From Corydoras sp. C115 (Eukaryota > Chordata > Actinopteri > Siluriformes > Callichthyidae), in the NCBI GenBank assembly GCA_019802505.1, contig JAFMOC010000104.1:124001-188000 (forward strand): 64,000 nucleotides of DNA, written 5' to 3'. The notes beneath the pieces are model-generated. The model was not told the DNA's origin, did not search any database, and saw nothing but the letters and a program-made list of their open reading frames with translations. How positions within the stretch are numbered: position 1 is the first letter of the stretch; the number at the start of each line of letters is the position of its first letter. Made by a program: the position numbers and the translations under genes. This document shows positions 10,990 to 20,794 of the stretch, piece after piece.

Positions 10990-11600
10990 TCCTATTAGAG
11001 GAATTAGAACAGAGCACTGGGTCTCTTGGGTGGTGAGCTACTGAGAAATGAACAATGTGATGTAGAATATATTGACTGAAGCCACATGGTAGTTTGTGTT
11101 TTGTCTTTGGAGCTTCGCTTAAGGTTTCACACAGGTATGGATTCTTTAGACAATGCACAGCACGTTATTGTAAATTTAGCCTAATAAGCATGTTCAGCCT
11201 TTCAGAAAAGATGTGAATGGGAAAGCAGGCAAGCGCAGAAGTAATAAATTATTTCTCAGATTGATTCCATGTAAAGAATGAAAATATGAAGTGAAATACC
11301 CAGAATATGAGAAAGAAAAATCACCCAGTGAAAGAAGGTGTAGCATGTTTACGCTGAAAAGAAGGTGAGACCAGATCGTGGGGGGTTGGTGAAGCACATT
11401 TCAGTACTTGTATGCCCCTGTGGTGGTCCTGTTGCTAGGAAACACTGTGTGACTTGTTGCCAAGCAACAGCTCTGAACCTTGAGATATTGCTGCAGCGGC
11501 CAGGAGTGGGCGAGCAAAGATGGGGGGGGGGAGGGGGGGGCGGTGCAGTTTCAGCAGGAACCATTTATACTGAGATTAAAAAAAGAACATGAAATAACAA
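10990..11600. promoter_or_regulatory. Candidate intronic enhancer with paired X-boxes
   Basis: A repeat-free island in the repeat-rich second constant intron. At 11,431-11,443 lies GTTGCTAGGAAAC and at 11,456-11,468 GTTGCCAAGCAAC. Both fit the RFX-family X-box (GTNRCC-n-RGYAAC), 12 bp apart; the second is a near-perfect palindrome. A G-run is at 11,521-11,540. In mammals the HS7 enhancer of the alpha cluster lies between constant exons 2 and 3, so position agrees, but enhancer function is an inference. Confidence 0.4.
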
Positions 11601-12024
11601 GAGGGTGAGAAAAAGGATAAAACCTCGGTGGATGAAATAAATGGGGCAGTAAGCTAAAGATGGAAATAAGGTGACAGTGTGTGCCACACTGTGAAAATTC
11701 AAATAACAGAAATTTAGCAGAGAATGGATCAGAAAATCAAACGTGCTTGAATGTGATTTAATATTGGGGGCATTTGCACCTGTTGGTGTTCAATAACAGG
11801 ACCTGTGAAACACATGAGTTGTGGTATAAATAGCTGGTCGGAGATGTGTGGATAAAATGTGAGGGTGATATTTATCTGATGCTCACCTTCTAAATAATGC
11901 ACAAGAATAAGAGACCTTTTTATTCTGGGCAAATGTTCAGATGTTAGTGGGAACACTTGTGCACCTACAAGCTACTGGATGTCTAGGGAGACTGTACGAA
12001 ATGAAATCGAGATGATGAAAAATT

Positions 12025-12376
12025 CATTCATTCATTATCTTCCGCTTTTATCCTATATTAGGGTCACAGGGGGGGTTCCGCATGCCCATCCAGGGGAGAA
12101 CATTTCGGGCGCTGGGCAGATACAGCTAGGACAGGGCGCCAATCCATCGCTGGGCACACACTCACTCACACAGACACACTCTATATGGGTCAATTTGGAG
12201 AACTCAATTGACTTGATCCATGTTTTTGGACTGTGGGAGGAAACCGGAGAACCCGGAGGAAACCCACGCGGACACGGGGAGAACATGGAAACTCCACCCA
12301 GATGGGGATTCGAACCGGGAATCCCTATCGCTGAGAAACGAACATGCTAACCACTAAGCCACCTTGCCGCCTATGG
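12025..12376 (-). mobile_element. tRNA-derived SINE, full-length copy
   Basis: Minus-oriented complete copy with a (ATTC)n tail at the left and the head complement CTAAGCCACCTTGCCGCC at the right. A 9-bp repeat TGAAAAATT (12,016-12,024 and 12,377-12,385) is the probable target-site duplication. Confidence 0.85.
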
Positions 12377-12609
12377 TGAAAAATTATAAATTTTATATAT
12401 AAATATTATAAATTATATATATATAGAAATGTATAATAAAAGACACATCTTTGGAAGATACATTTGGTTATGAATGATACTCACATGCTGCAATTCAGTA
12501 GTGAGTAGTAACAGTAGTCATATACTTGTTGTTACTATAAATATAGAAGACTTTCAGTAATTCATTCATTCATTTGGTATAGTATACAAATAAAAATAAA
12601 GGTTCTGCT

Positions 12610-13135
12610 ACTAACCAGCCCAAGAACTCATGTCACTCCATTACTCATCTCCCTCCATTGGCTCCCTGTAGCTGCTCGCATTTAGTACAAGTCACTGACT
12701 CTGGCCTACAGGACCATTTCTGGATCTTCCCCTCCTACCTTCACTCTATCTTTTCAAAATACACTCCGACTCGTTCACTTCGCTCCAGTGATGATTGCTG
12801 CCTGGCGATTCCACCTCACAGAGGATCTAATTCTCACTCCGTGGCGTTCACCACTGCAAAATGGTGGAACGATCTTCCCAAGTCAGTCCGTAATGCAGAA
12901 TCACTAAACAGTTTTAAGAAACTACTTAAGACGCATCTCTTTAACAAATACCTGTTGTAGGTAAAAAATAAAAAATAAAAAAAGGGGGGGGCACAGCATC
13001 AAATAACAATCAGGTTTGATGAATTTACAGTATAGTTGGTTTTCTCCATAACTTATGACTAGTAATGTTCCCATTTGTAAGTCGCTTTGGATAAAAGCAC
13101 CTGCTAAATGACTAAATGTAAATGCCACTAATAAA
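12610..13135 (+). mobile_element. 5'-truncated L2-type LINE, 3' end
   Basis: The frame ending at the TAG at 12,958-12,960 encodes the C-terminal end of a LINE reverse-transcriptase protein: the YTPTRSLRSSD segment, then AFTTAKWWNDLPKSVRNA and LNSFKKLLKTHLFNKYL. The 3' tail GTAAGTCGCTTTGGATAAAA...CTGCTAAATGACTAAATG (13,077-13,125) is the widespread fish L2 tail. An upstream frameshift and missing 5' sequence make it dead on arrival. Confidence 0.85.
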
Positions 13136-13164
13136 AATAATGTTTTTTTTTTTTATTAAATTTC

Positions 13165-13492
13165 CATTCCATCCATCCATTATCTTCCGCTTTATCCTCT
13201 ATTAGGGTCGCAGTGAGTTACCCATGCCCATCTAGGGGAGAATTTCTCGGGCGCTGGGCAGGGCACCAATCTGTCACTGGGCACACACTCACTCACACAG
13301 ACACACTCTATATGGGACAATTTGGAGAATTCAATTGACCTTCATCCATGTTTTTGGACTGTGGGAGGAAACCGCAGAACCTTGAGGAAACCCACCCAGA
13401 ACATGGAAACTCCACCCAGATTGGGATTCGAACCGGGAATCCCTAGTACTGAGAGGCAAACGTACTAACCACTAAGCCTCCGTGTCGCTCGT
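13165..13492 (-). mobile_element. SINE copy with an internal deletion
   Basis: Minus-oriented copy with the tail at the left (CCATCCATCCATTATC). About 20 bases are missing near 13,260 (GGGCAGATACACCCAGGACA is shortened) and the head is mutated (CTCCGTGTCGC). Confidence 0.8.
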
Positions 13493-13566
13493 AAATGCAA
13501 TATATATCACAATTAGAATTAAATAATTACTACACAATTAATTATTAAATACATAGTTTTCTAAAT

Positions 13567-13715
13567 TCGAAATGCATTGTAAGGAAAGAAACTGGGACAC
13601 CTCACACTTACAGAAACATTCCTGACATCTTATTGCAAGTTGAACCCCCTCCCCCCATTTGGAGATAAACTCTTCTGGGAAGAATTTACGCAAAAGAGTT
13701 TTTTGTGGAAATCAA
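13567..13715 (-). mobile_element. Tc1-like relic, opposite orientation
   Basis: GGGACACCTCACACTTACAG and AACTCTTCTGGGAAGAATTT resemble the reverse complement of the same family's 3' region seen at 240-560 and 8640-8840. A short (ATAGA)n run follows at 13,718-13,742. Confidence 0.4.
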
Positions 13716-13765
13716 GGACAATAGAATAGAATAGAATAGATTAAAATAGAATGCTTTTATTGTTT

Positions 13766-13962
13766 AGGGTGGGGTAGCTCCAAGGTTGGGGTGTTGGGCT
13801 AGCAATCGCAGTGTTGTGGGTTCAACTCCTAGCGCCACTGAAGTTACCAGTGTGGGTCCTCAAACAAGGTCTTTAACCTTCATTGCACCAGGAATTCTGT
13901 ATGTCACTCTGTAAGTCGCTTTGGTTAAAACTGTCTGCTAAAATGACCAAGTGAAAATGTGA
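13766..13962 (+). mobile_element. tRNA-derived SINE with an L2-type tail
   Basis: The 5' part resembles a tRNA gene (GGGTAGCTCCAAGGTTGGGG... and the B-box-like GTGGGTTCAACTCC). The 3' part is GTAAGTCGCTTTGGTTAAAACTGTCTGCTAAAATG, the same tail as the L2 LINE 650 bp upstream. It is unrelated to the abundant (GAAT)n SINE and would have used L2 machinery. Confidence 0.75.
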
Positions 13963-14152
13963 TTGTGGATTGTCATTGCATATTGAACTTCTACAATGAA
14001 CCACATAATTTAGAACAGCCCTACCTCTGGTGCAAAAATTAAAAAAAACAGATGTTATAAATATAAAAATTCCATATAAATAAATGAGGACATTATTGCA
14101 CTATAATTGAACTCAGACACAAGGTAGAGATATAAAATGACTTCTTATGATT

Positions 14153-14513
14153 CATTCATTCATTATCATCCGCTTTATCCTATATTAGGGTTGCGGGGGG
14201 GGGGTTCCCCATGCCCATCCAGGGGAGAAAGTTTCGGGCGCTGGGCAGATTGGAGGACAGGGCGCCAATCCATCGCTGGGCACACACTCACACACACAGA
14301 CACACACACAAACACACTCTATAATATGGGCCAATTTGGAGAACTCAATTGACTTGATCCATGTTTTTGGACTGTGGGAGGAAACCGGAGAACCCTGAGG
14401 AAACCCACGTGGATACGTGGAGAACATGGAAACTCCACCCAGATGGGGATTTGAACCGGGAATCCCTAGTGCTGAGAGGAGAACATGCTAACCACTAAGC
14501 CACCATGCCGCCC
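14153..14513 (-). mobile_element. SINE inserted 75 bp before constant exon 3
   Basis: A full-length minus-oriented copy with a perfect 14-bp target-site duplication GACTTCTTATGATT (14,139-14,152 and 14,514-14,527). Its right end is 75 bases from the first base of constant exon 3, leaving a short AT-rich stretch for the branch point and pyrimidine tract. Confidence 0.92.
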
Positions 14514-14588
14514 GACTTCTTATGATTATTATATATATATTTATATATTTAAATGTATCCAATCCTTCCTTATTTCTTTGTTATACAG

Positions 14589-14902
14589 ATGGAGAAGCTG
14601 AAGGACAGCTCTCTCCTCCAGTTGGAGCAGGTGTTAACAGTAACAGCTGGAGCTTCCGTTATGGGGCGGGCCCAGGATATGGCCCCCCACCAGCCTTGAA
14701 ACCAGGGGAGATACCTCCCGAAGCTTTCATCATTCCTGGTTCTCCTGCAATCATTTCCATCCGACAAGACCCAGGTGCCATAGATGACAAGGGTGACTTC
14801 ATCACCTTTGGAAAGAAAGAGGAAGCCAAAAAGGCTAAGAAAAAGAAGAAAAAGGATAAAAAGGACAAAAAGGATAAGGGCAAAGAAGATGGGGATGAGT
14901 AG
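14589..14902 (+). CDS. pcdha: Protocadherin-alpha constant exon 3 (last coding exon)
   Basis: Terminal coding exon after the acceptor TTGTTATACAG, ending at TAG 14,900-14,902. With the G carried from exon 2 it starts D-GEAEGQLSPPVGAGVNSNSW, then a FRYGAGPGYGPP stretch, PEAFIIPGSPAIISIRQDPG, DKGDFITFGKKEE and a lysine/aspartate-rich end. SPPVGAGVNSNSW, FIIPGSPAIISIRQ and DFITFGKKEE are diagnostic of the alpha constant domain, the cytoplasmic tail shared by all alpha isoforms, which in mammals binds kinases such as FAK/Pyk2. The end (KKKKKKDKKDKKDKGKEDGDE) is acidic/basic and lacks the mammalian NSTTDNSDQ terminus. Domain identity is sure; which teleost alpha paralogue it is cannot be told. Confidence 0.97.
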
Positions 14903-15880
14903 AAGAGAACGGAACATGCTACCAGTTGGTAGCTAAATCAGACAAAAAAAAATGAAACAGACATAAGAGTAAGGAGTGTTGAGCCCATGATGTGCATCTT
15001 TTTTATGGACGGATTGAATTACCCATCCAGTGCTAATCAAATAATCAGTCTTCTCAATACCCAACCACAATAGTATATATTCCTTATACAACAATGACCC
15101 ACACATGGCAATAATTGGCTGTATACTACCTGTAATGCATCCTAACCAGAAGGTTCCAACTCCGGTAGTTATTTAAGAGACTGAACCTATAACTTAATTA
15201 ATGTAATGTGTCCTAAACACAATTTATGGCTACGAAACAAAATGCATGCATTTTTTTAAAAATAAGTAACGATTTTATGAGGTAACTGTGGTAGTCCTCC
15301 AACACTCCAACACTGGAACCAGGACTTCAAGTCAGGACTTTGTAATATCTGTTTAAAAATAAATACATTATGATATAAATACACTTGTGAATCACGCTGA
15401 TTATACTTCAGGGGTAGTTAAAAAGTAGTGTGTACAAATAAATGTCTGAGTACCACTGCACAAAGAGCTCTACTGCGAAATTCTTGAAATGCCATGTCCA
15501 TATTTTCCTTTGCCATAAATGAATTGTAGATACATTCCAGAATTTAAACCGGAAACACACAATATGATGTATGTATATGTAGTAAAAGATGCAAACTGGT
15601 TTCATACATATTCAAACGAATCAAACTATTATGTCCATGCATGTCCAAAACGACTAATTCCCCCGAGCCGTGCTTCAGCCTCTAGAGTCTAAAAGAAAAT
15701 CGGGAATGTTGATTTATTTCGAGTGAAGGTGGATTCCCTTTTCCTTCTGTTTGGGTTTGGGTTCACATACAAGAAAAAAACATCTCTTTTCTACTACCAG
15801 CTCTTTGTCTTTCTGTGATTTTCTTCACCTCATTGCTCTGCTGGTCTTCCTTTGGTCGCAAGAACAACCAAACGTTAATT

Positions 15881-15894
15881 CTGCCCCCTAGTGG
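15881..15894 (-). promoter_or_regulatory. Consensus CTCF-binding site
   Basis: The minus strand reads CCACTAGGGGGCAG, which fits the CTCF core consensus CCASYAGRKGGCRS at every position. It sits in the alpha 3'UTR, about 1 kb after the stop codon, and faces left towards the alpha promoters. In mammals the alpha enhancer HS5-1, located downstream of the constant exons, carries CTCF sites in this reverse orientation that loop to forward promoter sites. Binding here is an inference. Confidence 0.6.
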
Positions 15895-16176
15895 GTATAA
15901 AAGACAGCATGGCAGGAAGAACCGAATAACAGAACCGTCTCTCACCTTTTGTAGCTCTGTTACTAGAACCCCAAACCTTAAGCAGCAGTTAGAAGGGCAT
16001 TGGGAACAGAGACATGTTGTTTTACGGTGGCGAGATTAGAGACGTGGATCTATGTTTTAAATCGGTGGATGTTGAGTTGTCAAGAAAATAATGATTGTGG
16101 CTGAACAGATGTGCTGACAGATTGGTGCTGTGGTTTGTAGCTTTATGAAGTAAACCTGAGCACTCGGCAGTAAAGA

Positions 16177-16177
<1 letters not shown>

Positions 16178-16232
<55 letters not shown>
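16178..16232. repeat. (TTA)n microsatellite
   Basis: About 18 ATT/TTA triplets in the alpha 3'UTR. Confidence 0.9.
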
Positions 16233-16234
<2 letters not shown>

Positions 16235-16476
16235 ACGTTTTTTGTCTTTTTTTCTGACTGCTAATTTCTCACAGGCATCTCAGCACAAAAATGATTCTTA
16301 AATGGTAGAGCGAGCATCACCCCAAAAACTTTTCTCTACCAGTTGAGGATATGCTCGATACTAAGATGCCTTCTGAAAACTGGGCCTTGGTTTTCATTTC
16401 TTGGCTGTAGGGCTATTGATTAAGGTACAAGATAGATGTTAGAGCTGCTATTGTCTGCATTCCCACCTATCTCTCC

Positions 16477-16479
<3 letters not shown>

Positions 16480-16560
<81 letters not shown>

Positions 16561-16615
16561 CACACACATACATACATATACATATATATATATACACACA
16601 CATACATACATATAC

Positions 16616-16690
<75 letters not shown>

Positions 16691-16735
16691 CATACATACC
16701 AACAAACCTACATACCTACCTACCTACCTACATAC
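16480..16735. repeat. (CA)n/(TA)n/(CATA)n compound microsatellite
   Basis: CA at 16,480-16,531, then alternating TA and CATA blocks, a long TA run at 16,627-16,685, then (CATA)n and (CTAC)n to about 16,735. In the transcribed 3'UTR the TA block would form a long hairpin. Confidence 0.9.
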
Positions 16736-17513
16736 ACAGACACAGACACACCCACAGACACACACAGCCTTTTTCAGGTGTGGTTTAGTGCTGTCAGATC
16801 ACTAAGTGACTGTTTGCATGTAATACGCAAATGAAACAAATTACTATATATAGATGACTATATAAATAGATATGTTTTTTTTCATACTTAAGCCATTTGT
16901 TTTTGAACCTAGAGGCTGATTTTAAGTCTCTAAAGAAGTGTCTCAAAGAAACAGCTCATTTCTCCTGACTCGTCGAGATTCGAGCTCTTGAGCACATACA
17001 TTCTTACATGCATACAGTACAGCTGGACAGCTTATGTATAAACCTACACAGACTCATCATGCAAGTGTACACGGGAGAAGTGTTGGTCCATAATAGCTTT
17101 TATATGGATCATTATAGAAACATGTAATGCTGTAGTGTTCTTCTCTGACTTTTTATTTATTGTTCTTTTTACACTTAAATATATCTATATCCATGAATAT
17201 ATTTGAAGTCATGAAGGAACGCTGTACCGTGGCTCTGCTTCTTACCCTCTATGAAATCAACCCCTTTTCCATTAAAAGCTTCAAAAACCAACATAAAAAT
17301 ACAAAAAATGATCAAAGCAAGGAATATTGTCTATGTACTCTGCTTGTGTGTAGTGAATGTTTATTAGTCATTCAGTGTCACTGTGGCACTGACCTTGACG
17401 GTGCAACCTTTTTTGTACACCTGTCATTTGTGTAGTGGTGCATTAGTGTTTCCTTTTATCATTTTTGTATCAGTTTCTCAAAGCTGGTTACATGTTTTTG
17501 TTTATAAACCACA

Positions 17514-17519
17514 AATAAA
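17514..17519 (+). terminator. pcdha: Poly(A) signal of the alpha transcript
   Basis: AATAAA within TATAAACCACAAATAAATTTTC, followed 20-45 bases later by a TGTGTGTGTTTGTGTGTG element that fits a GU-rich cleavage-factor site. An alternative AATAAA at 15,358 lacks such a downstream element. Confidence 0.65.
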
Positions 17520-18221
17520 TTTTCTTTCGTAAACCCTGGGTGTGTGTGTTTGTGTGTGTAAGTGCTTCGTGTGTTTAAAGACCATAAGAATTGGTTTATA
17601 CAGAAGGTAACGGACAATTAACTGTAATTTTATTAAAAATTATTAATAAACCACAGCAATCCAGTAAAATTAACCTGAACCACTGTAGCAACTAATTAAA
17701 TTTGATACTACTATTATTAATAATAAACATTCACCTCTTATATTGAATGATTTAATTATTTTATTTATGTAATTATTTTATTTAATGATTTAAGTAAACC
17801 TGCTCCTACTACTGCTCCTTCTTTTGTCCCTCTTTCACCCTCTTCCTACTACTACTATAAAAATAATATTAATAATAATATAGTAACAACAACGACAATC
17901 AAAAATATATATATATAGTTCAACAAGAAAAAAATGTCACTTTGTACAAACCTTACAAAATATATTTATATTTGAAATTATTTAAAAATAAAGGAACAAT
18001 TATATTTTTATGAAAATAAACTACATTTATTAGAAGCATTATTTTTCTCGAAGGTTTTTACACTATTTTATTTTTACTTAACTTTTTATTTTACTTAATT
18101 TGATTTTTTTAACATAATATTTACAATTTTAATTATTAGAATTGTTAACAACTCTGTTTATTGTGTTATTTTAAAAACATGCATTATATTTTTTACATCA
18201 ATACATCTATACATTAATAAT

Positions 18222-18264
18222 GATAATGATGATGATGATGATGATAATGATAATGATAATGATG

Positions 18265-18311
<47 letters not shown>

Positions 18312-18312
18312 T
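18222..18312. repeat. (GAT)n(AAT)n microsatellite
   Basis: A GATGAT/GATAAT run grading into (AAT)n of about 20 units. Confidence 0.9.
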
Positions 18313-19044
18313 TAAAACATAAAATAAATAATTTTTAGCGTAGACCATTTAAAAGCTCAAATGTTGCAATTAAACAGAATTGTATTCTATGATGTGTATC
18401 TCGTTTCTTTCTCTAGAAAAATTCTTGTCTATCTAGATCATCTTCTTCAGCTTTCCTAATAGTATACACTAGTATTTGTTGTTGTCATCACTATGTAAAT
18501 ACAAGAAAATATGAAAAATGGAGAATATATTAAACCATTAAATATCGATTAAATTAAAGTTAATTTTTGGACATTTTGAATTAATAAAAAATTTAAATCA
18601 TGGTTCATTTATTTTGTTCATAGTTTTGAAATAGTCAATGAAATAAATTAATGCAACAAGTAAAATGTAACTGACTTTTGATTTTAGAGTCTGTAATTAG
18701 TGTAAACTAATCGTATGTACATTATATGCACAAAAAGTATTGGAACACGTCTCTTAATCATTGAATCAGATTAGAAAACATTTTTGAGTAACGTGTTTGT
18801 TAATTTACAGAATAAAACTAGTGTGTGTAAACTACAGTAAACTGGGTGTTAAAGTTTTTTATGCATCTAAGAGTAATCGTTATTATTATAATGTTTATTG
18901 TGATAACAATAACAATGATTAAACTTTAATTATAATTATAAATTCTAGAATAATGTATTATGTCGTAATTAGTTGCGAAAATATGTTTTTTTGTCGGTGA
19001 GTTTTACTGTTTTGTGTGTTTTGCCTGATGAACAGACACGGTGT

Positions 19045-19065
19045 GGTGCTGTCCATGGTGCTGTC
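19045..19065 (-). promoter_or_regulatory. REST/NRSF silencer element (NRSE/RE1)
   Basis: GGTGCTGTCCATGGTGCTGT... matches the reverse complement of the RE1 consensus (GGCGCTGTCCGTGGTGCTGA) at all but two or three positions. A partial second copy overlaps at 19,062-19,085. It lies 145 bp upstream of the decayed promoter element. NRSEs scattered through protocadherin clusters are an established feature, and mammalian HS5-1 also contains one. Confidence 0.65.
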
Positions 19066-19189
19066 CGTGCTGTCCATGGTTCTCCACTAAAATGATCGAA
19101 ACTTTGCTAATTTTTTACAATTTTAAATTACATACGTGTTTGATTTTTATTGCTTTTTACTTTTTACTTACAGTTCCGTGTGTGGCCTC

Positions 19190-19211
19190 ATTGTGTCACT
19201 CTTTAACAAGT
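19190..19211 (+). promoter_or_regulatory. Decayed variable-exon promoter element (CSE relic)
   Basis: GTGTCACTCTTTAACAAG matches the element of v3 (GTGTCGCTCTTCACCAAC, allowing one base at its start) at 15 of 18 positions. The core CGCT has become CACT, the change expected from loss of a methylated CpG. It lies 190 bp before the dead exon fragment. Confidence 0.5.
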
Positions 19212-19378
19212 TTAAAATTTCCTACAGACACCCACCCAATGGATCACTCCGTGATGCACACAGCATTATAATACGCCTGATCACAATAGACAAGCAGGAT
19301 ATATAAATTTTTAATTGATTTGATTTTTAAAAATTATTTAAATATTTCAGTGCGTGTATTAACTAATTTGAATTAGTT

Positions 19379-19575
19379 CTGGAAAACCCTTTACATCTTC
19401 ATAACGTGAGGGTAGAGATCGAGGAAATTATTAAAAACATCCTCACCTTCCCGATTAAATTGATCAAGCTGAAGATCAGCAAACAACTGAAATAGCTACA
19501 GCAAGTAATGCAGATCTGGGTATAAATTCAGTTCAGAGTTATATTTTTAGCAAAAACAAACACGTTACCATTGAC
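19379..19575 (+). pseudogene. Relic of a protocadherin variable exon (EC1-EC2)
   Basis: Translation from 19,379 gives LENPLHLHNVRVEIEE, then a decayed DINDN region (IIKNILTFPIKLIKLKIS) and a stop (TAG). After a one-base shift it continues as NADLGINSVQSYIFSKN. The same order and spacing occur in intact exons (LENPLELHRI-VEI-DINDNSP...F--...DIG-N-VQ-Y). Signal peptide, most of EC1 and everything after the start of EC2 are missing or unrecognisable. With the decayed promoter upstream it is the remains of a tenth-plus variable exon at the left end of the gamma array. It is too broken to show as an open frame. Confidence 0.8.
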
Positions 19576-20580
19576 TCCTCAATGGCTAAAGTCATGTACA
19601 CTATATGGATATTATATTAAAGGCCGTTATTAAAGTTTATTTGCCATCTGGCAGATTCCAGTTGGCCTTAAATAAAAGGGTTATGTGTGGTCACAAACGA
19701 CAATTAATGCTACCTTAACGGCTATTGTAACTATTTAAAAGGCTGGGGTTATGTACTGTATGTAAATAATTGTGTCTTCCACTGCACATTTCCTTGTTGA
19801 CTCTTAGCAACTCTTTTTCACATAATTACTACTCACAATACTTCACCATTGTCCCTAATTCGAATTAAATCTTTATCGAACAAGCTTTGTTGGTTATCTC
19901 GTTGTATATAATTAGCAAAGAATATATTTGCGGTATCAGTACACTACTAATAACACAAAAAAATCATTTAATCGATTTAATCATTTAATTGATTTTGATT
20001 GATTATATGATGCGATTTATAGAGCAAGTTTTTGTGCATTTACAATGTACTGACAAAGTACACAGGTCTGAGTTTCGTAAGGAACGATTTTAAGAAATAA
20101 GTAAGGCACGTAATTTAAGAATCTTATATATAAAGTATAAAGTAAGTATATAAAGTAAGTTACGAAATAGTTATAGCGTCACGACGCTTTTGGGAAATCC
20201 ACTCCGGAAATATAAGCTAGAACAAAAAATCTTCTGTTCCACGTGGTAAGACTTAATTAACTTAAAGTTGGTTTAAAAACTCATAAAGCATTATGAGTGC
20301 TGAAAAAAAGGAATTGCAAACGAAATAACGTCTAATTATCCAATATGCATTTTTGTCAGGTTCACAAAATTGTTCGGAACGTGCTGGCAATCAAACTACA
20401 AATGTGACGTCAATATCCAGCATGATTTAATTAAAATGCCACGCCTGCTTTGTATAATGGTTTATCCATCAAACCGCCATAATGCATTCTTATTAAATAT
20501 ATCAATGAATTATCAAACTGCTTTGCTTCCCGATTCAAAAATATGTTTTTACTAATCACCAGTGCAGTTCGCATTAGTTT

Positions 20581-20602
20581 CACAGAGTGTCGCCATTCAC
20601 CA
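20581..20602 (+). promoter_or_regulatory. Promoter element (CSE) of v1
   Basis: CAGAGTGTCGCCATTCACCA, 214 bp before the ATG. The core is CGCC instead of the CGCT seen in the other live exons. In mammals this conserved sequence element binds CTCF and is needed for promoter choice. Confidence 0.85.
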
Positions 20603-20794
20603 GTCTTTAATAAAAGAGCTCTATTTATCCTCCTGCTCATGTAATATGAAGACTGTCGAATGAGACCGGACATTTCTATCTTTGTTAGATTGTCCTTTTC
20701 CTTTTGCACGACACATTGTGCCTCGGACTGTATTTTGCATCGGATTTTAAAACAACCGAATCGTTTTGCTCCACACCAACAATCCTGCGACATC

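Larger units (their letters stand above)
7428..14588 (+). other. Alpha constant intron 2
   Basis: A 7.2-kb intron. Repeats: SINEs at 7651, 8158, 9084, 9376 (split by a hAT), 12,025, 13,165 and 14,153; a Tc1-like relic at 8640; an L2 LINE tail at 12,610; a tRNA/L2-tailed SINE at 13,766. The 10,750-12,000 block is free of recognisable repeats and carries paired X-box motifs (see separate entry). In mammals the equivalent intron holds the HS7 enhancer. Confidence 0.85.
14903..17540 (+). other. pcdha: Protocadherin-alpha 3'UTR
   Basis: The UTR runs about 2.6 kb from the TAG to the poly(A) signal at 17,514, which is followed by a GT-rich downstream element (17,538-17,560). It contains a possible proximal signal AATAAA (15,358), a consensus CTCF site (15,881-15,894), a (TTA)n run (16,178-16,232) and a large (CA)n/(TA)n block (16,480-16,695). 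No other gene is evident. A long alpha 3'UTR is usual for the family. Confidence 0.7.
17541..20580. other. AT-rich spacer between the alpha and gamma clusters
   Basis: No SINEs. It holds (GAT)n/(AAT)n microsatellites (18,222-18,312), a possible Tc1-like end (AAAAAGTATTGGAACAC, 18,732), an NRSE-like site (19,045), a decayed promoter element (19,190) and a variable-exon relic (19,379-19,575). The rest is AT-rich with nothing recognisable. Confidence 0.75.

Noticed and set aside
11979..12350. Small gene with recurring open frames of similar protein sequence (also near 3033, 5900, 8235, 39631, 48095)
   Set aside because: All are the same SINE read in one frame; the shared 'protein' is repeat sequence, not selection for coding.
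12658..12960. Short protein-coding gene (100 residues)
   Set aside because: It is the C-terminal end of an L2-type LINE protein followed by the LINE tail, frameshifted upstream.
14570..14917. Antisense gene opposite constant exon 3
   Set aside because: An open frame caused by the lysine-rich codons on the + strand; no independent support.
16420..16834. Genes made of YI/CV repeats
   Set aside because: Translation of (CA)n/(TA)n microsatellites.
17160..17435. Small gene in the alpha 3'UTR
   Set aside because: Open frame without start context or homology, inside the UTR before the poly(A) signal.
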